Below, piece after piece: positions 41,740 to 51,112 of a DNA stretch of 64,000 nt (the stretch's first letter is position 1; the number at the start of each line of letters is the position of its first letter). The notes beneath the pieces are model-generated. The model had not been told where the DNA came from. It made no database searches and worked only from the letters and a program-made list of their open reading frames with translations. The stretch is from UKL13-2 sp038321965 (GTDB taxonomy: Bacteria > Pseudomonadota > Gammaproteobacteria > Burkholderiales > Usitatibacteraceae), in contig JBBQFL010000004.1 of assembly GCA_038321965.1 (NCBI GenBank), positions 1-64,000 on the forward strand. The letters are read 5' to 3'. The translations under genes were made by a program, and so were the position numbers.

Positions 41740-43269
41740 ATGAGCGACTTCCTGTATTCGACCGCTGAAATTTGCGCCCTTGAAGCCGCGTACGCCAAGA
41801 AAAAGTCCAAAGAATCTCTCATGCTTCGTGCCGGCAGGGCTGTCGCGGCGTTAGCGAGCAAGGTAGTTGAAAAAAAGCGCGGCGCAACTATCCTCGTGCT
41901 TGTCGGTCCCGGCAACAATGGCGGCGATGCCTGGGTTGCGGCGGCAGCACTGAAAAAAGCCGGGCATGTTGTGACGGTGCTTGAGCCGCACGAGCAAAAG
42001 ATCGCTGACCCTGCTGCGCAAGCGGCGAGATCTGCTTACCAAAAGGCCAATGGCGTTGTTGTCACAAAATTTCCCGAAGATGAAAAATTTGATCTCATCA
42101 TCGACGGCCTGTTCGGCATTGGTTTGCGGCGTGCACCGGAAGGTACCATCGCCGATGCAATCACAAGCGCCAACGCAAATGCAGACCAACACCGCACGCC
42201 GATACTCGCCATCGATGTTCCCAGCGGACTATCCGCAGACACTGGCGTCGCGTTCGCTGCGACCATTCAGGCCGATTTCACGATCACTTTTCTCGGCGCC
42301 AAACCAGGGCTGCACACCGCCGATGGTGTCGACGCGGCGGGCGAGATTCACGTTGACGATCTCGGCGTTGCAGCCGCTGCAACGCAAGGCGAATTGCTGA
42401 ACGCGTCCAACCTCGCCCCACTCATTCCGAAGCGCCGCAAAAACTCCCACAAAGGCAACTTTGGCAACGTCGGCATCATTGGCGGCGCCAGCGGCATGAT
42501 GGGCGCTGCCGTACTGTCCGCCCGCGCGGCGCTGCACATGGGGCCCGGCAAAGTGTTCCTCGGTTTCGCTGTCAAAGACACGCCGGGTTTCGACACCATT
42601 AATCCAGAAATCATGGTGCGGACCGCCGAGGAAGTCGTCGCCGATGAATCGTTGACTGCGCTCGCGGTTGGCATGGGACTCGGCATCGACAAGACAGCAC
42701 CGCGACTGCTAACTGCTGCCCTCACCCGTGCACTGCCGATGGTGGTCGACGCCGATGCATTAACACTCGTGGCGGCAAACCCAAGCATCCACGCGGTTCT
42801 CGAAGCAAAAATGGCCGGGACGCCGCACCACACCTTGAGTTTGATATTTACTCCCCACCCCGGCGAAGCGGCACGCTTGCTGGGCGTAACCACCGATGAG
42901 ATTCAAACCGACCGCGTCGCTGCCGCAAAATCAATTGCCGCCAAGTTCAGAGCCGTGACGATACTCAAAGGCGCTGGCACTATCATCGCCGCCCCGGATG
43001 GACGTTACTGGATCAATACCACCGGCAATCCCGGCATGGCCTCGGGTGGGATGGGAGACGCGCTCTCCGGAATGATTGCCGCCTTCCTTGCGCAAGGCAT
43101 GGATGCGCTGAATGCCGCCAAACTCGGCGTGTACCTGCATGGCGCGGCTGCAGACGAGTGCCTTGCCCACGGCATGGCGCCGCACGGGCTCACGGCGTCC
43201 GAGGTGATATTTGAGGCGCGTACTTTGTTGAATGCAGGGTTGCAGGCCCACGATCACGAACTAAAGTAG
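41740..43269 (+). CDS. nnr: Bifunctional NAD(P)HX epimerase/dehydratase
   Basis: A 509-residue YjeF-type protein that repairs hydrated NAD(P)H. The N-terminal epimerase domain (residues 1-215) has VGPGNNGGDAWVAAAALKKA and FDLIIDGLFGIGL; the C-terminal ADP/ATP-dependent dehydratase (ribokinase-like) domain has FGNVGIIGGASGMMGAAVLS, FTPHPGEAARLLG and NPGMASGGMGDALSGMIAAF. It follows nadB by 3 bp, so NAD synthesis and NAD repair genes are co-transcribed. Length is normal. Confidence 0.95.
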   Translation: MSDFLYSTAEICALEAAYAKKKSKESLMLRAGRAVAALASKVVEKKRGATILVLVGPGNNGGDAWVAAAALKKAGHVVTVLEPHEQKIADPAAQAARSAYQKANGVVVTKFPEDEKFDLIIDGLFGIGLRRAPEGTIADAITSANANADQHRTPILAIDVPSGLSADTGVAFAATIQADFTITFLGAKPGLHTADGVDAAGEIHVDDLGVAAAATQGELLNASNLAPLIPKRRKNSHKGNFGNVGIIGGASGMMGAAVLSARAALHMGPGKVFLGFAVKDTPGFDTINPEIMVRTAEEVVADESLTALAVGMGLGIDKTAPRLLTAALTRALPMVVDADALTLVAANPSIHAVLEAKMAGTPHHTLSLIFTPHPGEAARLLGVTTDEIQTDRVAAAKSIAAKFRAVTILKGAGTIIAAPDGRYWINTTGNPGMASGGMGDALSGMIAAFLAQGMDALNAAKLGVYLHGAAADECLAHGMAPHGLTASEVIFEARTLLNAGLQAHDHELK

Positions 43270-43376
43270 AGAAATACGCGTCGCTACGCAGGGATCTTCA
43301 TCAGGTAAATTCGAACCGATGACGGGCATTTTTAGGTATCGTATCCATCTTACCGCGCATCGTTGGAAAGCCAATA

Positions 43377-46300
43377 TTGTCAGACAAAATAACTGGAACA
43401 CGCCCCCTTTCATTCAGCGCAAACGGCCACGCCACCGTTCATCCGGACATCCTCTTTGGAGAATCCCGACCTGATTTGATCCGCGCGGAAGTGTTGGCGG
43501 ATCTGTTTGAAGACACGGTTGAATCGGCGCCGCAACAAGTCGCACTGATTTTCGGCGAACAGCAACTGACCTATTTCGAGTTGAATCAGAAGGCGGATCA
43601 GGTCGCCTGTCACCTGATCGAGGCTGGCGTGAAGCGCGGTCAGATTGTCGGACTATTGTTGCCGCGCGGAATTGACCTTTTGGTTGTGCAGCTCGGCATC
43701 GCCAAAGCTGGTGCAGCCTGGTTGCCATTCGATGCGGACACACCCGCCAAGCGCATCGTTGCCTGCCTGGATGACGCGAATGCCGTTGGCGTCGTGAGCT
43801 GCATAGCGTTATCGGAGCGGGTCGAAGGGTGTGGACGCGTAGTCTGGAGCGCTGAATTTTTTATCGATAGCGCTACTTCCTCACCGCGCCCGCCGGGCGC
43901 ATCCCGCGCATTATCGACTGACCCGGCGTATGTCATCTATACATCGGGTTCAACCGGCAGACCGAAAGGGATTGCCATTAGTCAGGGCAGCATTTGCCAT
44001 TTTCTGCGCAGCGAAAACAGCTTGCTCGGCGTGCGTCGCGAAGACCGTGTGTATCAGGGTTTCTCGGTCGCTTTCGATATGTCGTTCGAGGAAATCTGGA
44101 TCAGCTTCCTGGTCGGTGCAAGTTTGTGGATCGCGTCAAAGGAAGTCGCAACCGACCCCGAGGTGTTGCCGCGCGCGCTCGCCGACAATCATGTAACGGT
44201 ACTGCATGCGGTACCGACGTTGCTCGCACTGTTCAATCAGGATGTCCCGAGTCTAAGGCTGATCAACCTCGGTGGCGAAGTGTGTCCGCAATCGTTGGTC
44301 CATCGTTGGGCGAAGCCGGGTCGCCTAGTGTTTAATACTTATGGGCCGACCGAGGCGACGGTTTCTGCCAGCCTGACGGAACTGCATCCTGAGCAGCCGG
44401 TGACGATCGGGCGGCCATTGCCAAATTATGGCCTCTTCGTCATCAACACCGCGATGGAAAACGGTCTTGCCCTGATGCCACGTGGCGAAATCGGTGAACT
44501 CTGCATTACCGGCCCCGGGGTAGCCGCCGGTTATCTCGGGCGTCCTGACCTAACCAAAGAAAAATTCCTCGTCAACCCCTGGTCGTGCAACGCCACCGAT
44601 GGCCGGCTGTATCGTACGGGCGACCTCGCGCGCATCGATCTTGATGGCCTTGTTGAATGCCTCGGACGCACAGATCATCAGGTAAAAATCCGTGGTTTTC
44701 GCGTCGAGCTGAGCGAGATTGAAGCCGTGCTTGCGCGTCAGCCGGGAGTGGCTACCGCTGCCGTTGTGCTGCAACACGTTGACGGCATCGACCAGTTGAT
44801 TGCTTTTATCGTCGCCAATGACGGCGAGGCGATATCCGGTTCGACCCTGCGCCGTGCGCTCAGTGACTCTCTCCCACCGTATATGGTGCCAGTCTGCTTC
44901 GAATCGCTTCACGAAATGCCCCGACTGCCATCTGGAAAAATCGACCGCAATGCGCTCAACACGCGTCCGCTTGTGGTCCCAAGTGGTGATAACAAAGACT
45001 CGGACAAACCGGAAACGCCGGCCGAGGAAGTGTTGTTCGCTATTCTCGCAAGACTGTTCCCGGGCCAGCTGATCATTCGCAGCGCAGATTTCTTTTCTGA
45101 TCTTGGTGGCCACTCGCTGTTCGCCGCGCGTCTGGCCTCGGCGTTGCGCGCCGACCCCAGCTTTGCGCACATCACGGTACGAGACATCTATGAGAGCCGC
45201 ACGATCGGCCGCATTGCCGCGGTGTTGTCCGCCGCCCACCCGACCGCTGCTGCCGTCGACACCGCGTGGATCCCGCCTTCCGCGTGGTGCCGCTGGCGCT
45301 GCGGCATGGCCCAGGCCGCCGCCCTGCCCGCCCTCATTGCCATGCGCATGGCGCAATGGTTGGCACCATTCTTCGCATATCATTTTTACACTGGCGACGC
45401 GGACGATTCGATCACACTGGCGATTGCGATCTCGGTCGGCGCATTTGTCATTGCCACCGTCGGCGCATTTGCCGTTGCTATCGCCGTTAAATGGCTTGTC
45501 GTGGGCCGCCTCAAGCCGGGGCGTTATCCGTTGTGGGGCCTTACTTATTACCGCTGGTGGCTCTGTGACCGCCTGCTTGAGGCGGCACCAGTTTACTTGC
45601 TGAGCGGCTCATCGCTTTATCCATGGTGGCTGCGTGCGCAGGGCGCCATGGTCGGCAATGACGTCACCATCGGCTCGATAACACTGCGCGTCCCTGATCT
45701 GTTCTTGATCGGCGATGGCGTGAGCATTGGCAATGCTGCCAACTTCGAAAATGCAAGGGTGCAACATGGCGAGCTGCATCTGGGTACCATTCACATCGAG
45801 CACGATGCCTGCATAGGCTCGTTCGCGGTCCTAGAGGGCAATACCTCGGTGGGCGCATTTGGCCATCTACAGGGACAGTCGGCAATGAGCGATGGCGCTC
45901 GCATACCCACCGGGCGCGTCTGGACCGGCTCGCCGGCGCGCGACGTTGGTCCGTTCGATCCGGCGTCGAACCGGCCGCGGCCGACCGTCCCTCGCCAGCG
46001 CAGTGTCGGCGAAGGGCTGTTCTTTTTTTCGGGTGCGTTACTGATTTCCACGCTCTTTTTCCTGCCGGTGTTTCCGGCATTTGTATTGATCGATTTTATC
46101 GATACTCCCGAACGTTTTCCGTGGCTGCAGGGTGACGGCGTGCCGGTCCAACTCGCCAAATATTTTGTGCTGGCCTTCCCAGCCACCGCTGTATTGATCA
46201 TCTGCACCGCGCTTCTTTCAGCCGGCATCCGCTGGACGATACTCCCGCGGCTCAAACCCGGCAGTTGGCCGGTGCATAGCAATCTGTACTGCGCGAAATG

Positions 46301-47450
46301 GCTGGTCAGCCAGATACAGGAGTCCAGCCTGGCTGTGCTGCATGGGGTCTACGCGACGATCTATGCGCCGATCTGGTATCGATTGCTCGGGGCGAAGGTC
46401 GGTCGCGACGCAGAAATCTCGACTGCGCTCGGTCTGGTGCCGGATATGCTTGAGCTGGGCGACGAAACATTCATCGCCGATGCTGTGATGCTCGGCGATG
46501 AAAAGATCGATGGCGGCTGGATGACTATGCAGCCTACCTTTATCTCGCGTCGAAGCTTCGTCGGCAACGGTGCCTATATACCAGACGGCACCACGCTGCC
46601 GGAAAATGTGCTGATTGGCGTACATTCGACCGTACCCGGTAATGACCAAATACGATCCGGCGACACTTGGCTCGGCTCACCGCCGATCAACTTGCCGGCA
46701 CGCGAACAGACGCAAGGCTTTCCGGACGAATTGACCTACCACCCATCTCGCTTGCGCCGCTACTGCCGCGGGTTGGTCGAAGCGTTCCGCATCGTCGCTC
46801 CCCACGCTATCGTCATCGCGGTCGGCTACACGGTCGTCAACGTCGTCGTGCCGATCGCCGCATCGGAACAATGGGCCGATGTGATTTTGTACCTGTCGAT
46901 TGCGGGCCTGTTGTACGGCGTAGGCACTTTCTTGTTCGTCGCGGGTTTGAAATGGGCACTAATACGGCACTACTCGCAACTCAGCGTGCCGATGTGGACC
47001 CCGTTTGTGTGGTTATCAGAGGGAATAACCAACATGTATGAAGGCATTGCTGTGCCTAATTTCCTGCGTTACCTGCGCGGGACACCATGGTTGCCAGTTG
47101 CACTCAATCTCCTTGGCACCCATATTGGCCGCGGCGTATATCTGGACACCACGGACCTCACCGAATTCGATTGCGTGACCATCGGTGACTATAGCGAGCT
47201 AAACGCACTGGCGTGTCCGCAAACTCACCTGTTTGAAGACCGCGTAATGAAGATTGACCATGTTTCTATCGGTAGCCGCGTCACCATGGGGCCGCGCAGC
47301 GCGGTGCTGTACGGTGCGGCGGTAGGGGACGATGCACAACTGGGTGCCCTCACGCTGGTGATGAAAGGGGAGTTTATTCCGCCTGGCTCAAGTTGGAGGG
47401 GATGCCCGGCAGCCCCTTCTTTTCACCAACTGGTTTCCAATGACTTTTGA
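43377..47450 (+). CDS. NRPS-like protein: adenylation - carrier - membrane terminal domain
   Basis: A 1357-residue protein with TTG start (GGAAAG upstream). Residues about 35-535 form an amino-acid adenylation domain: YVIYTSGSTGRPKGIAIS (A3), FNTYGPTEA (A5), GRLYRTGDLAR (A7), LPSGKIDRNAL (A10). A carrier domain with FSDLGGHSLFAARL follows near residue 575. There is no condensation or thioesterase domain. The remaining 700 residues alternate membrane helices and left-handed hexapeptide-repeat segments (GNDVTIGSITLRVPDLFLIG), matching the 'NRPS terminal domain' (TIGR02353) type also seen in poly-epsilon-lysine synthetase. By alignment to PheA by eye, the binding-pocket residues read roughly D-M-E-H-N-G-T-V-S-K; the first three resemble an ornithine code. 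A membrane-bound polymeriser of a basic amino acid is inferred. Confidence 0.85.
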   Translation: MSDKITGTRPLSFSANGHATVHPDILFGESRPDLIRAEVLADLFEDTVESAPQQVALIFGEQQLTYFELNQKADQVACHLIEAGVKRGQIVGLLLPRGIDLLVVQLGIAKAGAAWLPFDADTPAKRIVACLDDANAVGVVSCIALSERVEGCGRVVWSAEFFIDSATSSPRPPGASRALSTDPAYVIYTSGSTGRPKGIAISQGSICHFLRSENSLLGVRREDRVYQGFSVAFDMSFEEIWISFLVGASLWIASKEVATDPEVLPRALADNHVTVLHAVPTLLALFNQDVPSLRLINLGGEVCPQSLVHRWAKPGRLVFNTYGPTEATVSASLTELHPEQPVTIGRPLPNYGLFVINTAMENGLALMPRGEIGELCITGPGVAAGYLGRPDLTKEKFLVNPWSCNATDGRLYRTGDLARIDLDGLVECLGRTDHQVKIRGFRVELSEIEAVLARQPGVATAAVVLQHVDGIDQLIAFIVANDGEAISGSTLRRALSDSLPPYMVPVCFESLHEMPRLPSGKIDRNALNTRPLVVPSGDNKDSDKPETPAEEVLFAILARLFPGQLIIRSADFFSDLGGHSLFAARLASALRADPSFAHITVRDIYESRTIGRIAAVLSAAHPTAAAVDTAWIPPSAWCRWRCGMAQAAALPALIAMRMAQWLAPFFAYHFYTGDADDSITLAIAISVGAFVIATVGAFAVAIAVKWLVVGRLKPGRYPLWGLTYYRWWLCDRLLEAAPVYLLSGSSLYPWWLRAQGAMVGNDVTIGSITLRVPDLFLIGDGVSIGNAANFENARVQHGELHLGTIHIEHDACIGSFAVLEGNTSVGAFGHLQGQSAMSDGARIPTGRVWTGSPARDVGPFDPASNRPRPTVPRQRSVGEGLFFFSGALLISTLFFLPVFPAFVLIDFIDTPERFPWLQGDGVPVQLAKYFVLAFPATAVLIICTALLSAGIRWTILPRLKPGSWPVHSNLYCAKWLVSQIQESSLAVLHGVYATIYAPIWYRLLGAKVGRDAEISTALGLVPDMLELGDETFIADAVMLGDEKIDGGWMTMQPTFISRRSFVGNGAYIPDGTTLPENVLIGVHSTVPGNDQIRSGDTWLGSPPINLPAREQTQGFPDELTYHPSRLRRYCRGLVEAFRIVAPHAIVIAVGYTVVNVVVPIAASEQWADVILYLSIAGLLYGVGTFLFVAGLKWALIRHYSQLSVPMWTPFVWLSEGITNMYEGIAVPNFLRYLRGTPWLPVALNLLGTHIGRGVYLDTTDLTEFDCVTIGDYSELNALACPQTHLFEDRVMKIDHVSIGSRVTMGPRSAVLYGAAVGDDAQLGALTLVMKGEFIPPGSSWRGCPAAPSFHQLVSNDF

Positions 47451-48063
47451 CTCGCAGTTTCAACCTATCAAGCGACGCATCAATGTCCACCCCTGGCCGG
47501 AGACACAGCGCGCGGCCGTGGCTGACCTTGATACTGGACAGGCGATAACTGTAATCAGCGTCGTCACACAAAACAGTACCATGCGCGAAACTGGTCGTCA
47601 GCTGATCCGGTCCGCCTTGCGCGCAGTACTGGGTAAACATCTCTATCTGTCACCCGAAACGGTGCCGCTAAGCTCAGCTGACCGGCACGCGCCGGCGCTC
47701 ACGCTGCAAGGCCATACTATCGGCTTGTCGGTTAGTCATGTGGCGGGATTGACGCTGGCAGCAATCCACCGTCGCGGTCCGATTGGTATCGACATCATGA
47801 GAATAGAGGCGCTACCTGACTGGGAACCAGTGGCCATAAACTATCTTGGCCGTCATGCACATCAGCGTATCTTGGCGATAATCCCGTCGCAACGCTCGTT
47901 AGCTTTCGGACGCGAATGGACCCGGGTCGAAGCATGTCTGAAATGTCTCGGTCTTGGCCTTGTTGAGTGGAACAATTTGCTCGAGCGCCAGATAAATCGA
48001 TGCGAGACGATTGAACTGGCAATGCCTGCTGGATTAGCGGGATCAGTCGCTATATCGGTGTAG
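47440..48063 (+). CDS. Sfp-type 4'-phosphopantetheinyl transferase
   Basis: A 207-residue protein overlapping the NRPS-like gene by 11 nt. The Sfp-family signature is split as usual: GPIGIDIMRIE near residues 113-123 (Mg-binding Asp; the usual GVDIE reads GIDIM) and WTRVEACLKCLGLGL near 160 (usual W-KEAxxK). Its expected job is to activate the carrier domain of the overlapping NRPS-like protein. The activity towards other carriers cannot be told. The N-terminal third is weakly conserved. Confidence 0.88.
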   Translation: MTFDSQFQPIKRRINVHPWPETQRAAVADLDTGQAITVISVVTQNSTMRETGRQLIRSALRAVLGKHLYLSPETVPLSSADRHAPALTLQGHTIGLSVSHVAGLTLAAIHRRGPIGIDIMRIEALPDWEPVAINYLGRHAHQRILAIIPSQRSLAFGREWTRVEACLKCLGLGLVEWNNLLERQINRCETIELAMPAGLAGSVAISV

Positions 48064-48459
48064 TTACGAATACCCCGCCAACGACCGATACACCCAAAAC
48101 CCTGCCGCGGTCAGTAACAACGACGCTGCCAGATGCGACCCAGCCACAATCAGCCCCCAAGCGAATTCACCTCGTTCAAGCAGACTTACCACTTCCGCTG
48201 AATAAGAGGAGAAGGTCGTCAGCCCACCAAGAATGCCGGTGATGATGAAGTACCGCCACTCCGGCGCCAGGTCGGGATGGCGAGTGAAATGCGCCACGGC
48301 AATGCCGACCAGAAATCCACCGATGGCATTGGCCGCAAAGGTGCCGAGGAAGAAATGCGGATGCCGCGGATTCAACCAAAGGGAGAGTCCCCAGCGCGAC
48401 CATCCGCCGATCACCGATCCGCTGCCGACCGCGAGCAAACCAAGCCAAAGTTTGTCCAT
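48064..48459 (-). CDS. crcB: Fluoride ion channel CrcB/Fluc
   Basis: A 131-residue protein with four membrane helices. The signature GSGSVIGGWSRWGLSLWL, FLGTFAANAIGGFLVGI (pore Asn) and GILGGLTTFSSYSAEV is clear; the usual TTFSTF reads TTFSSY, still aromatic. Homodimeric channels of this family expel fluoride. No fluoride riboswitch was recognised in the short leader shared with the thioesterase gene. It ends one base after the PPTase stop, convergent. Confidence 0.93.
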   Translation of the reverse strand: MDKLWLGLLAVGSGSVIGGWSRWGLSLWLNPRHPHFFLGTFAANAIGGFLVGIAVAHFTRHPDLAPEWRYFIITGILGGLTTFSSYSAEVVSLLERGEFAWGLIVAGSHLAASLLLTAAGFWVYRSLAGYS

Positions 48460-48461
48460 CT

Positions 48462-48887
48462 CTATCTTTTCCTGCCTTCGAGTACGCTGCGAAGCGACTC
48501 CGGGAGCAAGACCGATTTCAGGTTCACGTAGTCATACCAGACCGTGACGCATTCCCCGGTTGCCGACGGCTCGGCGTCGCCATCGACTATTAGCGTGTTG
48601 AGCAAAGTGAAGCTGCTGCGGCCGATGTTTCCTGCAAGCAGATCAACCGTCACATTGGCGGGATAGGTGACCGGCTTTTTGAATGTCACGGTTGCTTTTG
48701 CGAGGATCATGCCGACGCCGTCGCTGCGCAATGGCATGCCGATTGTATCGGCCCAAGATACACGGCTTTCCTCAAAATAGCGCAGGTACAGGGTGTTGTT
48801 GACATGCGCAAGCGCATCCATATCACCCCAGCGAATCGGGAACTGCATGCGGGATAGAAGTACGCCGGACGTTTGTTCTGTGGTCAT
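48462..48887 (-). CDS. Acyl-CoA thioesterase, 4HBT family
   Basis: A 141-residue hotdog-fold thioesterase. The catalytic signature is FPIRWGDMDALAHVNNTLYL with the Asp and following loop, then RYFEESRVSW; later ATVTFKKPVTYPANVTVDL. Substrate chain length cannot be told. It is upstream of crcB by 2 bp on the minus strand and divergent from the ETF-QO gene, so a role in acyl-CoA or beta-oxidation metabolism is reasonable. Confidence 0.9.
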   Translation of the reverse strand: MTTEQTSGVLLSRMQFPIRWGDMDALAHVNNTLYLRYFEESRVSWADTIGMPLRSDGVGMILAKATVTFKKPVTYPANVTVDLLAGNIGRSSFTLLNTLIVDGDAEPSATGECVTVWYDYVNLKSVLLPESLRSVLEGRKR

Positions 48888-48958
48888 GGTTTACCAAAAA
48901 GAGAGTGGGCTTCGCCTCTATAATAATGGCTAACTCAACAAAAAAGATGTGCGCCGCC

Positions 48959-50593
48959 ATGACCGACCGCGAATCGATGGAATATGACGTTGTAATCGTG
49001 GGCGCCGGCCCCGCCGGGCTGGCCGCTGCGATCCGCCTGAAACAACAGAATGCCGATGTGACTGTCTGCATTGTGGAAAAAGGTTCTGAAGTCGGCGCGC
49101 ATATTCTCTCGGGTGCGGTGATGGACCCGGGTGCACTGACAGAGTTGATGCCGGATTGGAAAGCGCAAGGCGCGCCGCTGAATCAGGCAGTGACCGAAGA
49201 CAGATTCATGTTCTTGTCGGAATCATCCGCCCGGCAAGTGCCAAACTGGATGCTGCCCAATTGCTTCAAAAATCACGGCAACTACGTTATCAGCCTGGCC
49301 AATGTGTGCCGTTGGCTGGGCGCTCAAGCTGAAGCGCTGGGCGTGGAAATTTACCCCGGCTTTGCAGCTGCCGAGGTACTCTTCAACGACGATGGCTCCG
49401 TCAAAGGTGTCGCTACCGGCGATATGGGCATCGGAAAAAACGGGGAGCACACCAGCCGCTACGCGCGCGGTATGGAGCTAAACGCCAAGTACACGTTTTT
49501 TGCTGAAGGTTGCCGCGGCAATCTCGGTAAAGAGCTGCAATCCAAATTCAAGCTGCGCGAGGGGCGCGACCCGCAGGTTTACGGGCTTGGGCTGAAAGAG
49601 CTTTGGGAAGTCAAACCTGAGCAACATGTGCCTGGCCTCGTCGTACACACCGCGGGTTGGCCGCTCGACACAGATACCTACGGCGGTTCCTATCTTTACC
49701 ACCTCGAAGACAATCTGGTCGCGGTCGGATTCGTGGTTGGTCTCAGTTACAGTAATCCTTACCTGTCCCCTTTTGAAGAATTCCAACGTTATAAGACGCA
49801 CCCAGCAATTCGCGGTTTTTTCGATGGCGGCAAGCGCGTCGCTTACGGGGCACGTGCCATCACCGCCGGTGGCTTGCAATCGTTACCCAAGCTGGCATTT
49901 CCGGGTGGCGTCCTGATCGGCGATGACGCAGGATTTCTCAACGCCTCGCGTATCAAAGGCAGTCACGCCGCCATCAAGAGCGGGATGCTGGCAGCGGACG
50001 CCGCAATAAAGGCGCTCGCCACTGGCCGCACGAGTGATGAGCTGGCCGACTATTCGATCAACTTCGAGGCAAGCTGGCTGCACGAGGAATTGCACAAGGC
50101 GCGCAATTTCAAGCCATGGATGAGTAAGGGCCTCTACACCGGCACCTTGATGGTGGGTATCGATCAGGTGGTGTTCGGTGGCAAGGCGCCGTGGACGCTG
50201 CACCACCAGCATGCCGACCATGAGACATTGAAGCGCAAATCGGAAGTTACGCCGATCAGCTATCCCAAGCCCGATGGCGTGCTGACGTTTGATCGGCTTT
50301 CGTCGGTTTTCATTTCAAACACCAATCACGAAGAAGATCAGCCTGCGCATTTGACATTGCTCAATGCTGACACGCCAGTCAAAACCAATCTGGCGTTGTA
50401 CGATGGCCCGGAATCGCGTTATTGCCCGGCGGGTGTTTACGAATACATCGACGCCCCCAATGGCGCCAAGAAATTACAGATCAACGCGCAGAATTGCGTA
50501 CACTGTAAAACTTGCGATATAAAGGATCCTACCCAGAACATCAGATGGGTGGTACCCGAGGGCGGCGGCGGCCCAAATTACCCGAACATGTAG
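48959..50593 (+). CDS. Electron transfer flavoprotein-ubiquinone oxidoreductase
   Basis: A 544-residue inner-membrane-associated enzyme passing electrons from ETF to ubiquinone. ATG at 48959 gives MTDRESMEYDVVIVGAGPAG, the usual N-terminus; two in-frame ATG codons upstream (48905, 48926) are less likely. A perfect TATAAT lies at 48919-48924. Motifs: FAD-binding VIVGAGPAGLAAAIRLKQ, HILSGAVMDPGAL, GVLIGDDAGFLNASRIKGSH, and the C-terminal 4Fe-4S site NCVHCKTCDIKDPTQNIRW. Complete and of normal length. Confidence 0.95.
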   Translation: MTDRESMEYDVVIVGAGPAGLAAAIRLKQQNADVTVCIVEKGSEVGAHILSGAVMDPGALTELMPDWKAQGAPLNQAVTEDRFMFLSESSARQVPNWMLPNCFKNHGNYVISLANVCRWLGAQAEALGVEIYPGFAAAEVLFNDDGSVKGVATGDMGIGKNGEHTSRYARGMELNAKYTFFAEGCRGNLGKELQSKFKLREGRDPQVYGLGLKELWEVKPEQHVPGLVVHTAGWPLDTDTYGGSYLYHLEDNLVAVGFVVGLSYSNPYLSPFEEFQRYKTHPAIRGFFDGGKRVAYGARAITAGGLQSLPKLAFPGGVLIGDDAGFLNASRIKGSHAAIKSGMLAADAAIKALATGRTSDELADYSINFEASWLHEELHKARNFKPWMSKGLYTGTLMVGIDQVVFGGKAPWTLHHQHADHETLKRKSEVTPISYPKPDGVLTFDRLSSVFISNTNHEEDQPAHLTLLNADTPVKTNLALYDGPESRYCPAGVYEYIDAPNGAKKLQINAQNCVHCKTCDIKDPTQNIRWVVPEGGGGPNYPNM

Positions 50594-50668
50594 CCGCTAG
50601 ACTTCTGCCAACGCGCGGTAGTCGATACAAAACGCAATCCCAACGATCACAGATAAGGGAGGTGTGTC

Positions 50669-51106
50669 ATGAAACCCGTCTCGGAATTGTTCAACAATCG
50701 TGCTGGAAGCAACGCTACACTCTGGAGCGTTTCACCGGATGACACTGTTTTCGATGCCATCAAAGTTCTCGCTGAAAGAGGTGTTGGCGCATTAATTGTC
50801 ATGAAGAATGGAAAGCTGGCCGGCATCCTTTCTGAGCGCGATTACACCCGCAAAGTTGCACTGCTTGGCAAGAATTCCAAAGAAACCTACGTGCGGGATA
50901 TCATGACCGCCAACGTGCTCGTGATCAGTCCGAAGACAAGGACGCGCGAATGCATGACCATCATGTCTGAAAAGAACATTCGCCATTTGCCGGTCGTTGA
51001 TGGCGATACGGTCGTCGGAATGCTGTCGATTCGCGATCTCATGAACGATATCATTAAGGATCACGAGTACACCATTTCGCAGCTGGAAAGCTATATCAAA
51101 GGCTGA
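50669..51106 (+). CDS. CBS-pair domain protein
   Basis: A 145-residue protein consisting of two CBS domains (residues 15-65, 75-130): GVGALIVMKNGKLAGILSER and NIRHLPVVDGDTVVGMLSIR. Such stand-alone pairs bind adenine nucleotides and regulate partners. It starts 75 nt after the ETF-QO gene with AGGGAGGTG upstream of the ATG, and 6 nt precede the next gene. Target unknown. Confidence 0.92.
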   Translation: MKPVSELFNNRAGSNATLWSVSPDDTVFDAIKVLAERGVGALIVMKNGKLAGILSERDYTRKVALLGKNSKETYVRDIMTANVLVISPKTRTRECMTIMSEKNIRHLPVVDGDTVVGMLSIRDLMNDIIKDHEYTISQLESYIKG

Positions 51107-51112
51107 ACGGCA

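Noticed and set aside
44550..45383. A 277-residue minus-strand frame inside the NRPS-like gene
   Set aside because: It is antisense to the conserved adenylation and carrier motifs; low-complexity Arg/Gly composition.
48888..48958. A fluoride riboswitch upstream of crcB
   Set aside because: crcB is second in its operon; the short leader before the thioesterase gene lacks the compact conserved pattern I would expect, and the 2-bp gap before crcB leaves no room.
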